A DNA stretch of 38,067 nucleotides from a virus: positions 1 to 38,067 of IMG/VR virus record IMGVR_UViG_3300040960_001106; one strand, 5' to 3'. A program made the position numbers and the translations under genes. Every line of letters begins with the position of its first letter. Positions within the stretch are counted from its first letter, which is position 1. This document shows, in pieces, positions 10,649-19,033 of this stretch. The notes beneath the pieces were generated by a model that saw only the letters and a list, made by a program, of their open reading frames with translations, searched no databases and was not told the origin of the DNA.

Positions 10649-12826
10649 TTATCTCCTATTCCTTAAACCGGCAGTATTTCTAGTAAAATTTTTATTAGCT
10701 CCACCTACTTCAGAGGGACTACTTGTTATAACAGCTTTAATTTGATCAATTGCTCTTTGATCTACATTTCCAGATATATTAAATGTATTATTAATTACAT
10801 TTGCCATATTTCCTTGAGATTGATTTCTTGGTATTACAACTTCACCTGGTGTTAATAATGCAGGTACTCTATCTGTATATGGTGCACCTCCTGGAACAAC
10901 TCCACCTTCACTAAATCCAAATATTTTACCAATAGATCCAAATATAGATTTACCACCAGTAACAGATTGAATAGCTTTAGCAGCAAGTGCTCTAGTTTCC
11001 ATTCTAATTATTTGTGCTATAAATTCATTAGCTAAATCTCTAAAATTAAGTTTACCGGTTTGAACAAATTTAGCTATAGCATCTGTTAATGTATCAAAAA
11101 CTGAACTACCAAGTTTTTCAAAATTAGTAGTTACATCTAATGCTTCTTTCATAGAATTTTTAATACCTCTACTAAATCCTTTTCTAACAGCATTAATTTC
11201 ATCTAATTGTTTAGCAAATAAGATTTTAGATTCTTGAGCATAAGCCTCTCTTGCATTAGCTGTTCTTTCTAATTCTTTATTTTGTTTAGCTGTAGCAATT
11301 GCACTAGCTTTACCTGCATCACGAATAAAATGTCTATTCATTGTATATATTCGTTCATTTAAAGCAGCTAATCTTTCTGCATTTTTCTTTTGAGCTATTG
11401 CCGCATTTTTAGCCATGTCAAAATTAGGTCTTGAACTAGGGTCTCTTACAGCATCAGGAGTAGTTTTTGTTCCTGAAAATAATTCTTTTTGTTTTCTATT
11501 TAATTTTGTGTATGCATTTACAAGAGCATTAGCTTCAATCCTAATAGATTCTAGTTCTTCTTTTAAAATTTTTGCAGCTTCTGCAGCTTCTTTTGATTGT
11601 TTTGGAAATACTTTTAACTTAGAAATAAAATTAAGAACAGCTAATTGAGCTTCTTTCATTTTAACTATGAAAAAATCTTTAATTGTATCCACAACTTTCA
11701 TTATTTGATCATTAAATGCTATAAATGCTGTAATAGCTAATTGTATTGCTGTTACAATAATACCAACAATATTAGCTTTCATAACTACATTTAAAGTTCG
11801 CATATTTTTAGTAGCTGTAAGTATTTGTGCTGATAATAAAATAAATTGAGAAGCAATACCTGCAACAAATGTCCCTATTTTTAATCCTATAAATATTTTA
11901 AATGCCGTAATTAAAGCATCAATATTTCTACCTACAAATCTAATTGCTGATTCAATATTTCTAAATGCTTGAGATAATGATTGGCCTACCCTTTTTGCAA
12001 AATCAGATATAGCACTTTCATTATCAGAAAATTCTTTGTTTAATAATCTAATTTGTGATGTTAAACTTCCAAATAATTGTTCTGATACAATTTTTCTAAA
12101 TTGAAAATATTTATCTTGTACCATTGATACTTGCCCAGTTAATGTATTAGCTAATTCACCTGTAGCTTGACCAAATTGTCCACCTTTACCAAATACTTCA
12201 AAAAATCTTTTTCTAGTTTCTTCAATTGATACTTTAGCACCAGCTTCAAATCCTAACATTGCTCTAACGCCTCTTTCCCTAAAGACATCAGCAGCAGCAA
12301 TACCACCAGCAAATGCTCTTTGTATTTGAGTAGCAGTTTGTTGAAAATCTAAACCTGTAGCTGCAGCAACGTTACCTGTAATTTCTAATATTTTAGATAA
12401 TTCACCAGCATCTTTTGCAATAACAGCTAAATTACCTGATCCTGCAGCAATTTCTTCTAATGAAAATGGAACTTTAGCTGCAAATGAAGCTAAAGCATCA
12501 AATGCTTTTGATCCCTCTTGAGCAGATTTAAATAATAGTTTAAATCTAATTTGTAGACTTTCTATTTGGTTTCCTGCTTGAAATGTATCTCTTATAAATT
12601 TTCCAACTCCAAAAGTTACAGCAGCTAATCCAGCAGCAACACCAACTTTTAAAGTTGTTCCAAGTGATGCAAAAGTTGCTCTTGATTTAGCAGCAGCTGC
12701 CTCTAATTGTTTAATTCTTTTTGAAGCAATAAATGCATTATTACCTAATTTATTTAAATCAGATTGTAATTTATTTACTTGGCTTTGTCCCTTAACATTA
12801 GTAATAATATCTAATTTTACAGCCAT
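10649..12826 (-). CDS. Tail tape measure protein
   Basis: This 725-residue protein has the lambda-like tape measure layout. The N-terminus is helical and basic, followed by an Ala-rich region (LKVGVAAGLAAVTFGVGKF) and a long helical middle containing hydrophobic segments (near residues 310-375). The C-terminus is diagnostic, with FSEGGVVPGGAPYTDRVPALLTPGEVVIPRN-type sequence near residues 645-675, as in many siphophage tape measures. Using the general rule of about 0.15 nm per residue, the tail would be roughly 110 nm long. It starts 6 bp after the HK97 gp10-like gene. This gene is the main evidence for a long non-contractile tail; no sheath gene was seen. Confidence 0.9.
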   Translation of the reverse strand: MAVKLDIITNVKGQSQVNKLQSDLNKLGNNAFIASKRIKQLEAAAAKSRATFASLGTTLKVGVAAGLAAVTFGVGKFIRDTFQAGNQIESLQIRFKLLFKSAQEGSKAFDALASFAAKVPFSLEEIAAGSGNLAVIAKDAGELSKILEITGNVAAATGLDFQQTATQIQRAFAGGIAAADVFRERGVRAMLGFEAGAKVSIEETRKRFFEVFGKGGQFGQATGELANTLTGQVSMVQDKYFQFRKIVSEQLFGSLTSQIRLLNKEFSDNESAISDFAKRVGQSLSQAFRNIESAIRFVGRNIDALITAFKIFIGLKIGTFVAGIASQFILLSAQILTATKNMRTLNVVMKANIVGIIVTAIQLAITAFIAFNDQIMKVVDTIKDFFIVKMKEAQLAVLNFISKLKVFPKQSKEAAEAAKILKEELESIRIEANALVNAYTKLNRKQKELFSGTKTTPDAVRDPSSRPNFDMAKNAAIAQKKNAERLAALNERIYTMNRHFIRDAGKASAIATAKQNKELERTANAREAYAQESKILFAKQLDEINAVRKGFSRGIKNSMKEALDVTTNFEKLGSSVFDTLTDAIAKFVQTGKLNFRDLANEFIAQIIRMETRALAAKAIQSVTGGKSIFGSIGKIFGFSEGGVVPGGAPYTDRVPALLTPGEVVIPRNQSQGNMANVINNTFNISGNVDQRAIDQIKAVITSSPSEVGGANKNFTRNTAGLRNRR

Positions 12827-12832
12827 TTTTCC

Positions 12833-13219
12833 TTATCCGTTAGTTATTTCCACATTAACTTCATCAAAGTATTTTCCAAAAGCAGCCTCTATAAATTTAG
12901 TAGGTGCTTGTTGTGAATGTCCATTGTTAAGGAATTCTATATAGGTTGTACCATTTGTAACAATAATTTTATTTGGTTTATCTTTTGGAACCAATATATT
13001 TACATTAGACGTAACAGCAGGCGCTTTTTGATTATAATATGTTTCAGTGTATCCAATATACCAGCTATTTCTAGCTTGACCAGTATCAACTGGAGTTGTT
13101 AATTTTACATCAGCAAAAGCTTTTAATGCTCTTGATCTAAATTCCTGTTCAATTGCTTTATTAACATTTTTTTCAAGATCTTTAGCAGCAGTTTTTAGAC
13201 CAATAGTTGTTATTGCCAT
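12833..13219 (-). CDS. HK97 gp10-like / minor tail protein
   Basis: This 128-residue protein carries the signature of HK97-gp10-like proteins. TPVDTGQARNSWYIG (about residues 40-54) is followed by a C-terminal EFLNNGHSQQAPTKFIEAAF. These proteins are tail-completion or head-tail joining factors. The location between the tail chaperones and the tape measure is unusual, since the family normally lies upstream of the tail tube gene. Its ATG overlaps the stop of the 53-residue gene (TAATG), which suggests translational coupling. Confidence 0.75.
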   Translation of the reverse strand: MAITTIGLKTAAKDLEKNVNKAIEQEFRSRALKAFADVKLTTPVDTGQARNSWYIGYTETYYNQKAPAVTSNVNILVPKDKPNKIIVTNGTTYIEFLNNGHSQQAPTKFIEAAFGKYFDEVNVEITNG

Positions 13220-13380
13220 TATATTATTTTGCCTTTATTTATTCCCTTTTTAATAATGTATCTTTGTGTACCATTGGCACCAATATTTACTTCTTTTTTA
13301 AGGTTTTTAAATAATTCTTTTTCTTTTAAATTTTTTTTAGCAATATTACTATACTGAGTTAATTTTTTAGTATCTCTCAT
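13219..13380 (-). CDS. Small basic protein, unknown
   Basis: This 53-residue, Lys-rich protein begins MRDTKKLTQYSNIAKKN and ends KKGINKGKII. AAGG lies 7 bases before the ATG. Its stop overlaps the ATG of the HK97 gp10-like gene as TAATG. Both signals support a real gene although no family is recognised. The gene fills the space between the tail chaperone and the gp10-like gene, so a structural or assembly role is possible. Confidence 0.6.
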   Translation of the reverse strand: MRDTKKLTQYSNIAKKNLKEKELFKNLKKEVNIGANGTQRYIIKKGINKGKII

Positions 13381-13392
13381 AATTGCCTTTCA

Positions 13393-13417
13393 AGTGGGCA
13401 GTTTACACCGCCCCACT
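13393..13417 (-). terminator. Intercistronic hairpin after the tail chaperone gene
   Basis: AGTGGG (13393-13398) pairs with CCCACT (13412-13417), and the stem can extend inward with three further pairs across a single bulged base. It lies one base beyond the chaperone stop. There is no U-run on the minus strand, so this is more likely an mRNA 3'-end or stability element than a Rho-independent terminator. Confidence 0.45.
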
Positions 13418-13418
13418 A

Positions 13419-14026
13419 TTATTCAGATTTTTTAGCTAATTTTTTTAATTTATTAAAACCAGCTTCTAATTTTAAATCTTTTTGTGTATTACTATTCTTC
13501 ATCATATTTAACGAAGGAAATAATTCATTTACCTTTAATGGTTTAGTACCTTGGTATGTAGTTTGAGCTAATATAGCAGTCCTATGATCTTCTCGCCAAC
13601 CATAAGGTCTTTCATTAAAATATTTTATCCAGCCCATATATTCTTTGCTGGACATATTATATATAGTATCTAATGTAACACCTAATTGATGAGCTATTTC
13701 ATATTCTGCTAGCTCTTCTTCCCCAATTCACCACCTTTGTCATCTTTAGCAGCTAATCCATTATATTCAAGAATATCTTGAGATAATTTAGTTAATGCTT
13801 GAATAGGAAAGTCTTCAAATTCAGTTTCTTTCATGTCTTCAGCACCAACAACAGTTTGCTTAAATATAGCACTTAAAGTTTTTAAACCACTAACATCATC
13901 AGCTTTATTATCATCTAATGATTTTTGTAAATCTTTTATGCCCTTAACTGTCAGCTGTTTGATTTCCACTTCCTGATTCAGAAATGGTATTTTCTTCGTT
14001 ATTTGTACTATTTTTATGTGTTTCAT
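13419..14026 (-). CDS. Tail assembly chaperone, G-T frameshift product
   Basis: This is the predicted -1 frameshift product of the 105-codon G-like frame (start 14026) and the frame ending at 13419. The second frame is open from just after a TGA at about 13730 and has no ribosome site at its first ATG (13655). Before that ATG it already encodes EEELAEYEIAHQLGVTLDTIYN, continuing as MSSKEYMGWIKYFNERPYGWRED, the pattern of lambda gpT-like/DUF4035 extensions. Slipping at GGGG (13721-13724) joins Gly102 to this frame and gives about 202 residues. In lambda the minor G-T product recruits tail tube subunits to the tape measure. Conservation of this arrangement in siphophages is established; the exact slip site here is inferred. 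Confidence 0.75.
13709..14026 (-). CDS. Tail assembly chaperone, G-like
   Basis: This 105-residue protein directly follows the tail tube region and precedes the tape measure block, which is the position of lambda gpG. It is acidic and helical, and has TVKGIKDLQKSLDDN near residues 27-41. A strong GAGGAA site lies about 10 bases before the ATG. It would be the major, unshifted product, ending GGELGKKS at a TAG. The first 83 bases overlap the end of the preceding 102-residue gene in another frame. Confidence 0.75.
   Translation of the reverse strand: MKHIKIVQITKKIPFLNQEVEIKQLTVKGIKDLQKSLDDNKADDVSGLKTLSAIFKQTVVGAEDMKETEFEDFPIQALTKLSQDILEYNGLAAKDDKGGELGKKS
13718..13724 (-). promoter_or_regulatory. 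Putative -1 ribosomal slip site
   Basis: The minus strand reads GGGGAAG, in frame as TTG GGG AAG. The glycine tRNA on GGG can move back one base onto GGG without losing pairs. The second position is less ideal than in lambda's GGGAAAG, because AAG would shift to GAA. It lies within the 19-base window allowed by the stop codons of the two frames (13709 and about 13730). Confidence 0.55.
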
Positions 14027-14252
14027 TCTTTATTTCCTCTAAAGGTTTTTGATATAAATGTTTATTATTCGATTCAAAGTCTTCCATCATTTTTCTAATT
14101 TTATGCAAAACGTCTAATGTTTCAAAGACTTCTTGTTTATCTTCTACATCTTTTAATCTGTCATAAGTTTTTCTTATGGATGTATCTACAGATTTTTTTA
14201 TATGTAAAGAAGTTATTCTTAATACATAATATTTATTAAATGGTTTATTCAT
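13944..14252 (-). CDS. Unknown small protein after the tail tube gene
   Basis: From the ATG at 14252 this is 102 residues. An AGGA site about 8 bases upstream favours this over the upstream ATG at 14288, which would place the start within the hairpin. It has a helical, charged middle (RKTYDRLKDVEDKQEVFETLDVLHKIRKMMEDF) and a polar Asn/Ser/Thr-rich tail. The last 83 bases overlap the G-like chaperone. No family is recognised. It may be another tail assembly factor, as extra small genes are common at this position. Confidence 0.6.
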   Translation of the reverse strand: MNKPFNKYYVLRITSLHIKKSVDTSIRKTYDRLKDVEDKQEVFETLDVLHKIRKMMEDFESNNKHLYQKPLEEIKNETHKNSTNNEENTISESGSGNQTADS

Positions 14253-14279
14253 GATTTTTATCCTATACAATTTAATTAA

Positions 14280-14299
14280 GCTGGGCAATTAAGCCCAGC
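14280..14299 (-). terminator. Hairpin after the tail tube gene
   Basis: The minus strand reads GCTGGGCTTAATTGCCCAGC, a 7-bp GC-rich stem with a 6-base loop, 12 bp past the tail tube stop. There is no U-run. Almost the same hairpin follows the ssDNA-binding protein gene at 36326-36345 on the plus strand. A 3'-end stabiliser or a terminator for the phage polymerase is likely. Confidence 0.6.
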
Positions 14300-14311
14300 C
14301 TAAAAATTTTA

Positions 14312-14812
14312 TTATGCGTCAGCAAATGGGCCAACATAGTCAGTTTCAGTACTCAATGTCAAAGTTGCCTGATTTGAATCAGTCAAATTTGGAGCTACTT
14401 CAAAAGAAGCTATTTGTCCTTTTACGTAAAATGCAGCATTATCACCAGTAGATGCGTTTTTAACATCTAGTTGAAATACATATGTGTTTCCATCTTGAAC
14501 TAAACCTTGAATGCTATCATGTACAGAGGGTACATAATTCAAAGTAAATTCCAATGTTGGAGCATCAGATTGTCCTTGGATCTGTGAACTTACAGATTGT
14601 CCAAAATTTGGTACGTTAACAATGTTAGCGGGTTTACCAAATGAAGGAAATTCTCTGATGTTAGTAACTTCAGTTGCACCATCAAAATCACCTGTACTAG
14701 GAGTTATAAACGCCTGGTGTGTTGTGTCATTTGTTGGTAAAGTGTAGCTACTATCAGCTTTGTATTTTAGTTTAGTGAAAATACCAGCACCTATATTTGA
14801 AATTAGAGCCAT
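14312..14812 (-). CDS. Major tail tube protein
   Basis: This 166-residue protein has the beta-rich, glycine/serine/threonine-rich composition of siphophage tail tube subunits. Features include FGQSVSSQIQGQSDAPTLEFTLNYVP near residues 78-103 and a closing strand region ASFEVAPN...ATLTLSTETDYVG. It follows the tail terminator-like gene and precedes the chaperones, the standard order. The GC-rich hairpin just past its stop fits a highly expressed structural gene. Confidence 0.8.
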   Translation of the reverse strand: MALISNIGAGIFTKLKYKADSSYTLPTNDTTHQAFITPSTGDFDGATEVTNIREFPSFGKPANIVNVPNFGQSVSSQIQGQSDAPTLEFTLNYVPSVHDSIQGLVQDGNTYVFQLDVKNASTGDNAAFYVKGQIASFEVAPNLTDSNQATLTLSTETDYVGPFADA

Positions 14813-14842
14813 TTTTTTGTTATTCCTTTATATTATTTTTGG

Positions 14843-15235
14843 TTAAATTGATCTGAAATTGACCGTATAATTCACATTAAATAAACCTGAATCTTTAGTG
14901 TCAATTCCAATATTTGTTATAAAGCTATTAGTTGTTTGTAGATATCCAGAGATTACTTCTTGATCTAATAATGTTTTTAACATATCAACAATTTCATATG
15001 CACGTTTCATACCTGCTCCAGCTGGAACAAATATTTGACATACAATTTGACCATTTGTTATTATATCTTTATAAGCTAATTCTGAAGAAAATGGTAATAC
15101 AGAAACCCGTATCCATTCATCAGAATTAATTTCCCCTTGATAATTCGCAGGAAAAGCTTTTACATTATTTGATGTCCAAACGCTAGAGGCAAACAAACCT
15201 TCAACAGCTGTCAATAATTGTGATATTGTAGCCAT
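14843..15235 (-). CDS. Tail terminator-like protein
   Basis: This 130-residue protein lies between the head-closure-like gene and the tail tube gene, where lambda gpU-type tail terminators are found. It contains DEWIRVSVLPFSSELAYKDIITNGQIVCQIFVPAG (about residues 38-73), a strand-rich segment typical of the DUF4128-like terminator family, and a C-terminal FNVNYTVNFRSI. In this family a hexameric ring caps the tail tube and joins it to the head. Function is assigned from pattern and order together. Confidence 0.65.
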   Translation of the reverse strand: MATISQLLTAVEGLFASSVWTSNNVKAFPANYQGEINSDEWIRVSVLPFSSELAYKDIITNGQIVCQIFVPAGAGMKRAYEIVDMLKTLLDQEVISGYLQTTNSFITNIGIDTKDSGLFNVNYTVNFRSI

Positions 15236-15591
15236 TATGTTTCCCTTCCAACAGTTAAATTAATAATATAATTGTTATCTTCAAACTTATTTATTTTCCA
15301 AGTCTTACCTCTCATTACAATATTATCGTAATTATCAATAAGCTTAGAATCTAAATTAGCTGAGTCAATCATTAAATTACATTCTAACCTAGGTTTATCA
15401 TCATTAATTCTAAATTGATTTTCAATTACAGCTTTAACAGTAATTGATGTATCAGTAGAACTAGTAATAGATTGTGTAGCAAAGTCATAAGCAGTTACAT
15501 TTTTATTTGTAAATGTTATATCTTCACCAATATCACCTATAGTATCAAATGCCATTTTTACATTATCCTTAATTAGTTTATGGTAACCCAT
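15235..15591 (-). CDS. Head closure / stopper-like protein
   Basis: This 118-residue, beta-rich protein overlaps its neighbours by one base at each end, so three connector genes are tightly coupled. Segments such as TVKAVIENQFRINDD and DNIVMRGKTWKINKFED resemble the small beta-barrel head-completion proteins of siphophages. Position, after the adaptor-like gene and before the terminator-like gene, is the strongest evidence. Confidence 0.6.
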   Translation of the reverse strand: MGYHKLIKDNVKMAFDTIGDIGEDITFTNKNVTAYDFATQSITSSTDTSITVKAVIENQFRINDDKPRLECNLMIDSANLDSKLIDNYDNIVMRGKTWKINKFEDNNYIINLTVGRET

Positions 15592-16142
15592 TAGGCACCT
15601 CCACTAACTTTAACTCCCCTATTTGAGCTCATACTTGCTGGATCTTCATATTTAGCGATTAATTTTTGAATTGAATCAGGTAATTGTTTAAAATTACTTA
15701 ATCCAGATCCTAAATCAAAAGTTAAAGAAATAGAGCCAACAGATAAATCTTTCAATCTAGGTGAACCAGATGATTGATCTTCTATTGTGCCCATATTTTT
15801 GATCAAGTGTAAAGCAAGCTCATAGGTCGCTTTTTTGATATCTTCAGGAATAGTTCCCATAAACTCAGTTGTATCATCTCTATCATCTTCTAAAGTTTCA
15901 TACCCACCAGATTTATTATTCCAGTAAGTAATATCTCTAGGCCATGATAAAGGATATGAGGCAGTAGGTAAAGCCGTACCACCCCAATCCAAGTCATTGA
16001 GAATTCCTGTGGCTGTTACTAAAGCTCGTTCAACAGTTTCATCTGTAGCACTATCCCAAGCAGCTTGGTTTAATCTATCATAAAAGTATTCTTCAGCTTC
16101 TATAATAGTTACAAATGAATTGATTCCTTTTTGTAAAGCCAT
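15591..16142 (-). CDS. Head-tail adaptor, DnaT-like domain family
   Basis: This 183-residue protein begins with SFVTIIEAEEYFYDRLNQAAWDSATDETVERALVTATGILNDLDW (about residues 9-53). This matches the helical pattern of phage head-tail connector proteins often annotated as DnaT-like. It directly follows the major capsid gene, the usual place of the adaptor that docks beneath the portal. The DnaT label reflects a family name, and I see no reason to infer replication initiation here. Confidence 0.7.
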   Translation of the reverse strand: MALQKGINSFVTIIEAEEYFYDRLNQAAWDSATDETVERALVTATGILNDLDWGGTALPTASYPLSWPRDITYWNNKSGGYETLEDDRDDTTEFMGTIPEDIKKATYELALHLIKNMGTIEDQSSGSPRLKDLSVGSISLTFDLGSGLSNFKQLPDSIQKLIAKYEDPASMSSNRGVKVSGGA

Positions 16143-16172
16143 TATTTTTCTCCGTATCTAATAGTTATAATA

Positions 16173-17237
16173 TTAACCGTGATAAATTGGGAATAAACCA
16201 ATTTGGTTAACGTTTGTAGCATGTACTGTCCAGTTTGTACCTAGAGCAAGATCAGCATTTGCAGGATATGCAGTTGCACTTCCAGCCCATGAGAAACCTT
16301 TAGGGTGCATTATATTACCCCATCTAGATAAAACAGTCACAAGACCACCACCATTACCAGCTAGTTCGTCTCTTTCAATCGCAGTTGGATTTGTTTGTGC
16401 AATATCACTGTAATGTACAGCTCCAGCTTTACACATGTAAGAAACTTTTAAACCTGCAGGCATGTTTGCAGTTAATGATTGGTTGTTAATAATAAGTCTA
16501 ATTTTTCCACCAAGAATAGTAGAGAAATTGAAGTTACCGTCTACAACTGGAGCAACATCAAGAACATTTTCTTTTCTCATAATGTTGTAAGTTGCAGTAT
16601 CTACTACTAAGTAATAGAAAGGCTCTTCAAATTCACCTTTAACTTCTGTGATAGCATCTAATAAAGTATCAAAGAAAGTACTTCTTGATTGGCTAGCACC
16701 AGTAGAATTAGCAAATAACGGATTTGGATTATCACCAGAATCTGAACCAGTGTAAAAACCAAAAGTACCAACTTTTGCAGCAGCATCAGAAGTACCAATT
16801 GTAGTTGAACCCCAAATTTTGTCAGCAACACCATTTAGGATAGATCTTAATTGTAGATCTTCTCTTCTTGCTCTAACTGAAGCAAATTGAGAACCTAAGT
16901 ATGATAAACCGTCAACTTTTGAAAGTAATTTTTGAATTGACATTTCTTGTGCAGCGATATGATCAATATTTTTGATATATACTGCTGATTTGTTTGATAC
17001 TGACATTTCATTAATATCTTTATCAGAAGCAGTTTCATTTTGCTTATGAAAAGTTGATGGGTCAGAAAAATCTAACCATCTTAATGTACCAGTGTAATTT
17101 TCTCCTGAATCGTTAATTCTAGCGTCAGAACCAACTAATGCAGTCGATGTTAATAACGCAGCATCAGCTCTTTCCGCTTGTTCGTAAGCAGAAATCGCTC
17201 TAGCAATGTTATTAAAGTTTGAACTTATTACAGCCAT
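16173..17237 (-). CDS. Major capsid protein
   Basis: This 354-residue protein follows the scaffold gene and precedes the adaptor gene, as expected for an HK97-fold capsid protein. Features include an N-terminal arm (SDPSTFHKQNETASDKDINEMSVSNKSAVYIKNID), a long helix region around SQFASVRARREDLQLRSILNGV (about residues 117-138), and a C-terminal part with FEEPFYYLVVDTATYNIMRKEN. AAAGGAAAA precedes the ATG. It uses more of the common codons and fewer rare repeats than the tail genes. No maturation protease gene was seen, so capsid maturation may depend on scaffold alone. Confidence 0.8.
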   Translation of the reverse strand: MAVISSNFNNIARAISAYEQAERADAALLTSTALVGSDARINDSGENYTGTLRWLDFSDPSTFHKQNETASDKDINEMSVSNKSAVYIKNIDHIAAQEMSIQKLLSKVDGLSYLGSQFASVRARREDLQLRSILNGVADKIWGSTTIGTSDAAAKVGTFGFYTGSDSGDNPNPLFANSTGASQSRSTFFDTLLDAITEVKGEFEEPFYYLVVDTATYNIMRKENVLDVAPVVDGNFNFSTILGGKIRLIINNQSLTANMPAGLKVSYMCKAGAVHYSDIAQTNPTAIERDELAGNGGGLVTVLSRWGNIMHPKGFSWAGSATAYPANADLALGTNWTVHATNVNQIGLFPIYHG

Positions 17238-17296
17238 TTTTGTTTTCCTTTTATTATTTAATGCACATATGTGCGGTTATTATTATAAAAGATAGT

Positions 17297-17950
17297 CTAT
17301 TCAGACCAATCTCCGTCAACTTTTACTTGCCCTTTTGCAATAGCATTAAGCATTTCATCAGTTGACATATCTTTTATAGATCCGACAGGATTGGTTCCTG
17401 TACTTGGCTTAGCTGGAGATATTCCAGAGCCCATATTAGCTTTAACAGAAAATAAAAATGCATTATTATCATCTTTAGCATAATTTGACACAGTCTCACT
17501 TATACTAGATCCTGTTTCATGCACCCAATTTCCTGTAGCGTCTTTCTTTAAACTTTTTACAATATCTGAATAGGCCATTTCAGCGGCTTTTTCAGATTTA
17601 AAGTTTAAAGCATTAAGCTGAGTACGCACGGCATTATCTCTACTTAATTCTGTGTTCTTTTGTTCATATTGTTCAAGTCTTTTATTAACTTCATTTAGCT
17701 TCATTTGCATAGCTTCAGCATGCTTACCTTGTTGTTCAAGGCTTTGAATTTCAGTTTGTCTTTTCTCTTCTTTAATTTTATTTACTTCAGACAAAGCTTC
17801 ATCTCTTTGCTTATATGCATTATCTAAATTAACTTTAATATTAGATATAGCTTTAGAAACTTCTTGATCAACCAATTGTTTTATATCCGGTTGTTTAGTT
17901 TCTTCAGTTTTATTTTCTTCAACTTGTGTATTTTCAATGTTTTCTGACAT
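17297..17950 (-). CDS. Capsid scaffold protein
   Basis: From the ATG at 17950 (AAAGGA 7 bases upstream) this is 217 residues. A GTG at 17968 extends the frame by 6 codons but has no comparable ribosome site. The protein is acidic at the N-terminus and strongly coiled-coil in the middle (residues 20-110, Lys/Glu/Gln-rich heptads), with a small C-terminal region ending VKVDGDWSE. This is the classic scaffold layout. It sits immediately upstream of the major capsid gene, with the short palindrome GCACATATGTGC between them. Confidence 0.8.
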   Translation of the reverse strand: MSENIENTQVEENKTEETKQPDIKQLVDQEVSKAISNIKVNLDNAYKQRDEALSEVNKIKEEKRQTEIQSLEQQGKHAEAMQMKLNEVNKRLEQYEQKNTELSRDNAVRTQLNALNFKSEKAAEMAYSDIVKSLKKDATGNWVHETGSSISETVSNYAKDDNNAFLFSVKANMGSGISPAKPSTGTNPVGSIKDMSTDEMLNAIAKGQVKVDGDWSE

Positions 17951-18001
17951 TATTTTTCCTTTGGACACGGCCTTAGTTATATTTTAATTTAAAACAAAAG
18001 A

Positions 18002-19024
18002 TTAATTTGATAATTCTTCTAATTGTTTTAACGAAATTAATTTACCATCTTTATTAGAAAATTGAGAAAATTTAACTTTTCCAGAATTAAACAAGGTAAC
18101 TCTTTTTTGATTTCCTAATACAGCCAGCTTAACCTCATTTGGTTGGTCTTTTAACCAATCAGCATATGTAGTTTTAGCTGGTACTTGACCATTGATAGAG
18201 GCACGACGACTATCAGATAATCCAGCAATTTTTCGTTTTTGTAATCTATTATTATTTGTATTTAATAATTGATTAGCACTTTTTATTACAGGTATAGTTG
18301 TTGATCTACAATTAAAATGTTGTGGTGGTTGTGGTGCATTTTTATTAGTTAATGCATATACTTTACCATCTAATCTTGCACAAATTAAACTAGTTCTACT
18401 ATCTAAGGTAGCCACATATTGGTAACCTTGAACAACATCATCATTTAATTTATATGTTTTATTTGACACATAATTAGATGTTTCAGTTATTGCAGTTCTA
18501 GTTAAAGTTTGTAATTGTACAGTAGAAGCTAATAATCCACTTTTACCTAGATCCCGGGCAATATTTACCATTGCCTTATTTTCAGTCATTCCTTGTTTGA
18601 CTATACCTTTTATTCTTCTTTGTTGTAAAATACTTATAGATGCTATTTGTTGACCAAAAGTACCATTTGATTTGATAATTAAATCATTAACTTTTATAGT
18701 ATCTTTTACACCTTTAGCTTTATAAATATTTGTTAAAGCTCTAGCAAATATACTTTTATAAAATCTAGCACTAACACCAGCTAGTTTATTTAATTCACTA
18801 ATAGCTTCTTTATATATTTTTTTATAAGTTAAACGAATTTCAGTATTTAATTTCCTAGTTAAAGCATTTACATTTACTGTACCAGAAAATGCTACAATTC
18901 GTTGTAATCTTATTTTGTGTGATGCCAAAATTTTATTAATTTCAGTATCCAATCTCTTTTCGTAAAGAGTCAACAATGCACGGTGTTTCAGCATTCTTGA
19001 ATATACATCATCATTTATAGACAT
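18002..19024 (-). CDS. MuF-like minor head protein (SPP1 gp7-like)
   Basis: This 340-residue protein has a long helical N-terminus. Residues 204-247 carry the MuF domain signature, with VATLDSRTSLICARLDGKVY followed by PPQHFNCRSTTIPV (conserved Asp/Arg/Thr, a Cys and HxNCR). MuF proteins sit inside the portal vertex and enter the cell with the DNA or help head assembly. Normally they follow the portal gene directly. Here NrdAB and a set of micro-protein genes intervene between portal and MuF. Confidence 0.85.
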   Translation of the reverse strand: MSINDDVYSRMLKHRALLTLYEKRLDTEINKILASHKIRLQRIVAFSGTVNVNALTRKLNTEIRLTYKKIYKEAISELNKLAGVSARFYKSIFARALTNIYKAKGVKDTIKVNDLIIKSNGTFGQQIASISILQQRRIKGIVKQGMTENKAMVNIARDLGKSGLLASTVQLQTLTRTAITETSNYVSNKTYKLNDDVVQGYQYVATLDSRTSLICARLDGKVYALTNKNAPQPPQHFNCRSTTIPVIKSANQLLNTNNNRLQKRKIAGLSDSRRASINGQVPAKTTYADWLKDQPNEVKLAVLGNQKRVTLFNSGKVKFSQFSNKDGKLISLKQLEELSN

Positions 19025-19033
19025 TTAATATCC

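Noticed and set aside
13655-13655. ATG at 13655 as an independent start for the T-like chaperone
   Set aside because: No ribosome site, and the family pattern continues upstream of it in the same frame, which favours the frameshift product.
17262-17273. GCACATATGTGC palindrome between scaffold and capsid genes as a terminator
   Set aside because: Only a 4-bp stem with a 4-base loop could form, and there is no U-run, so it is too weak to call.
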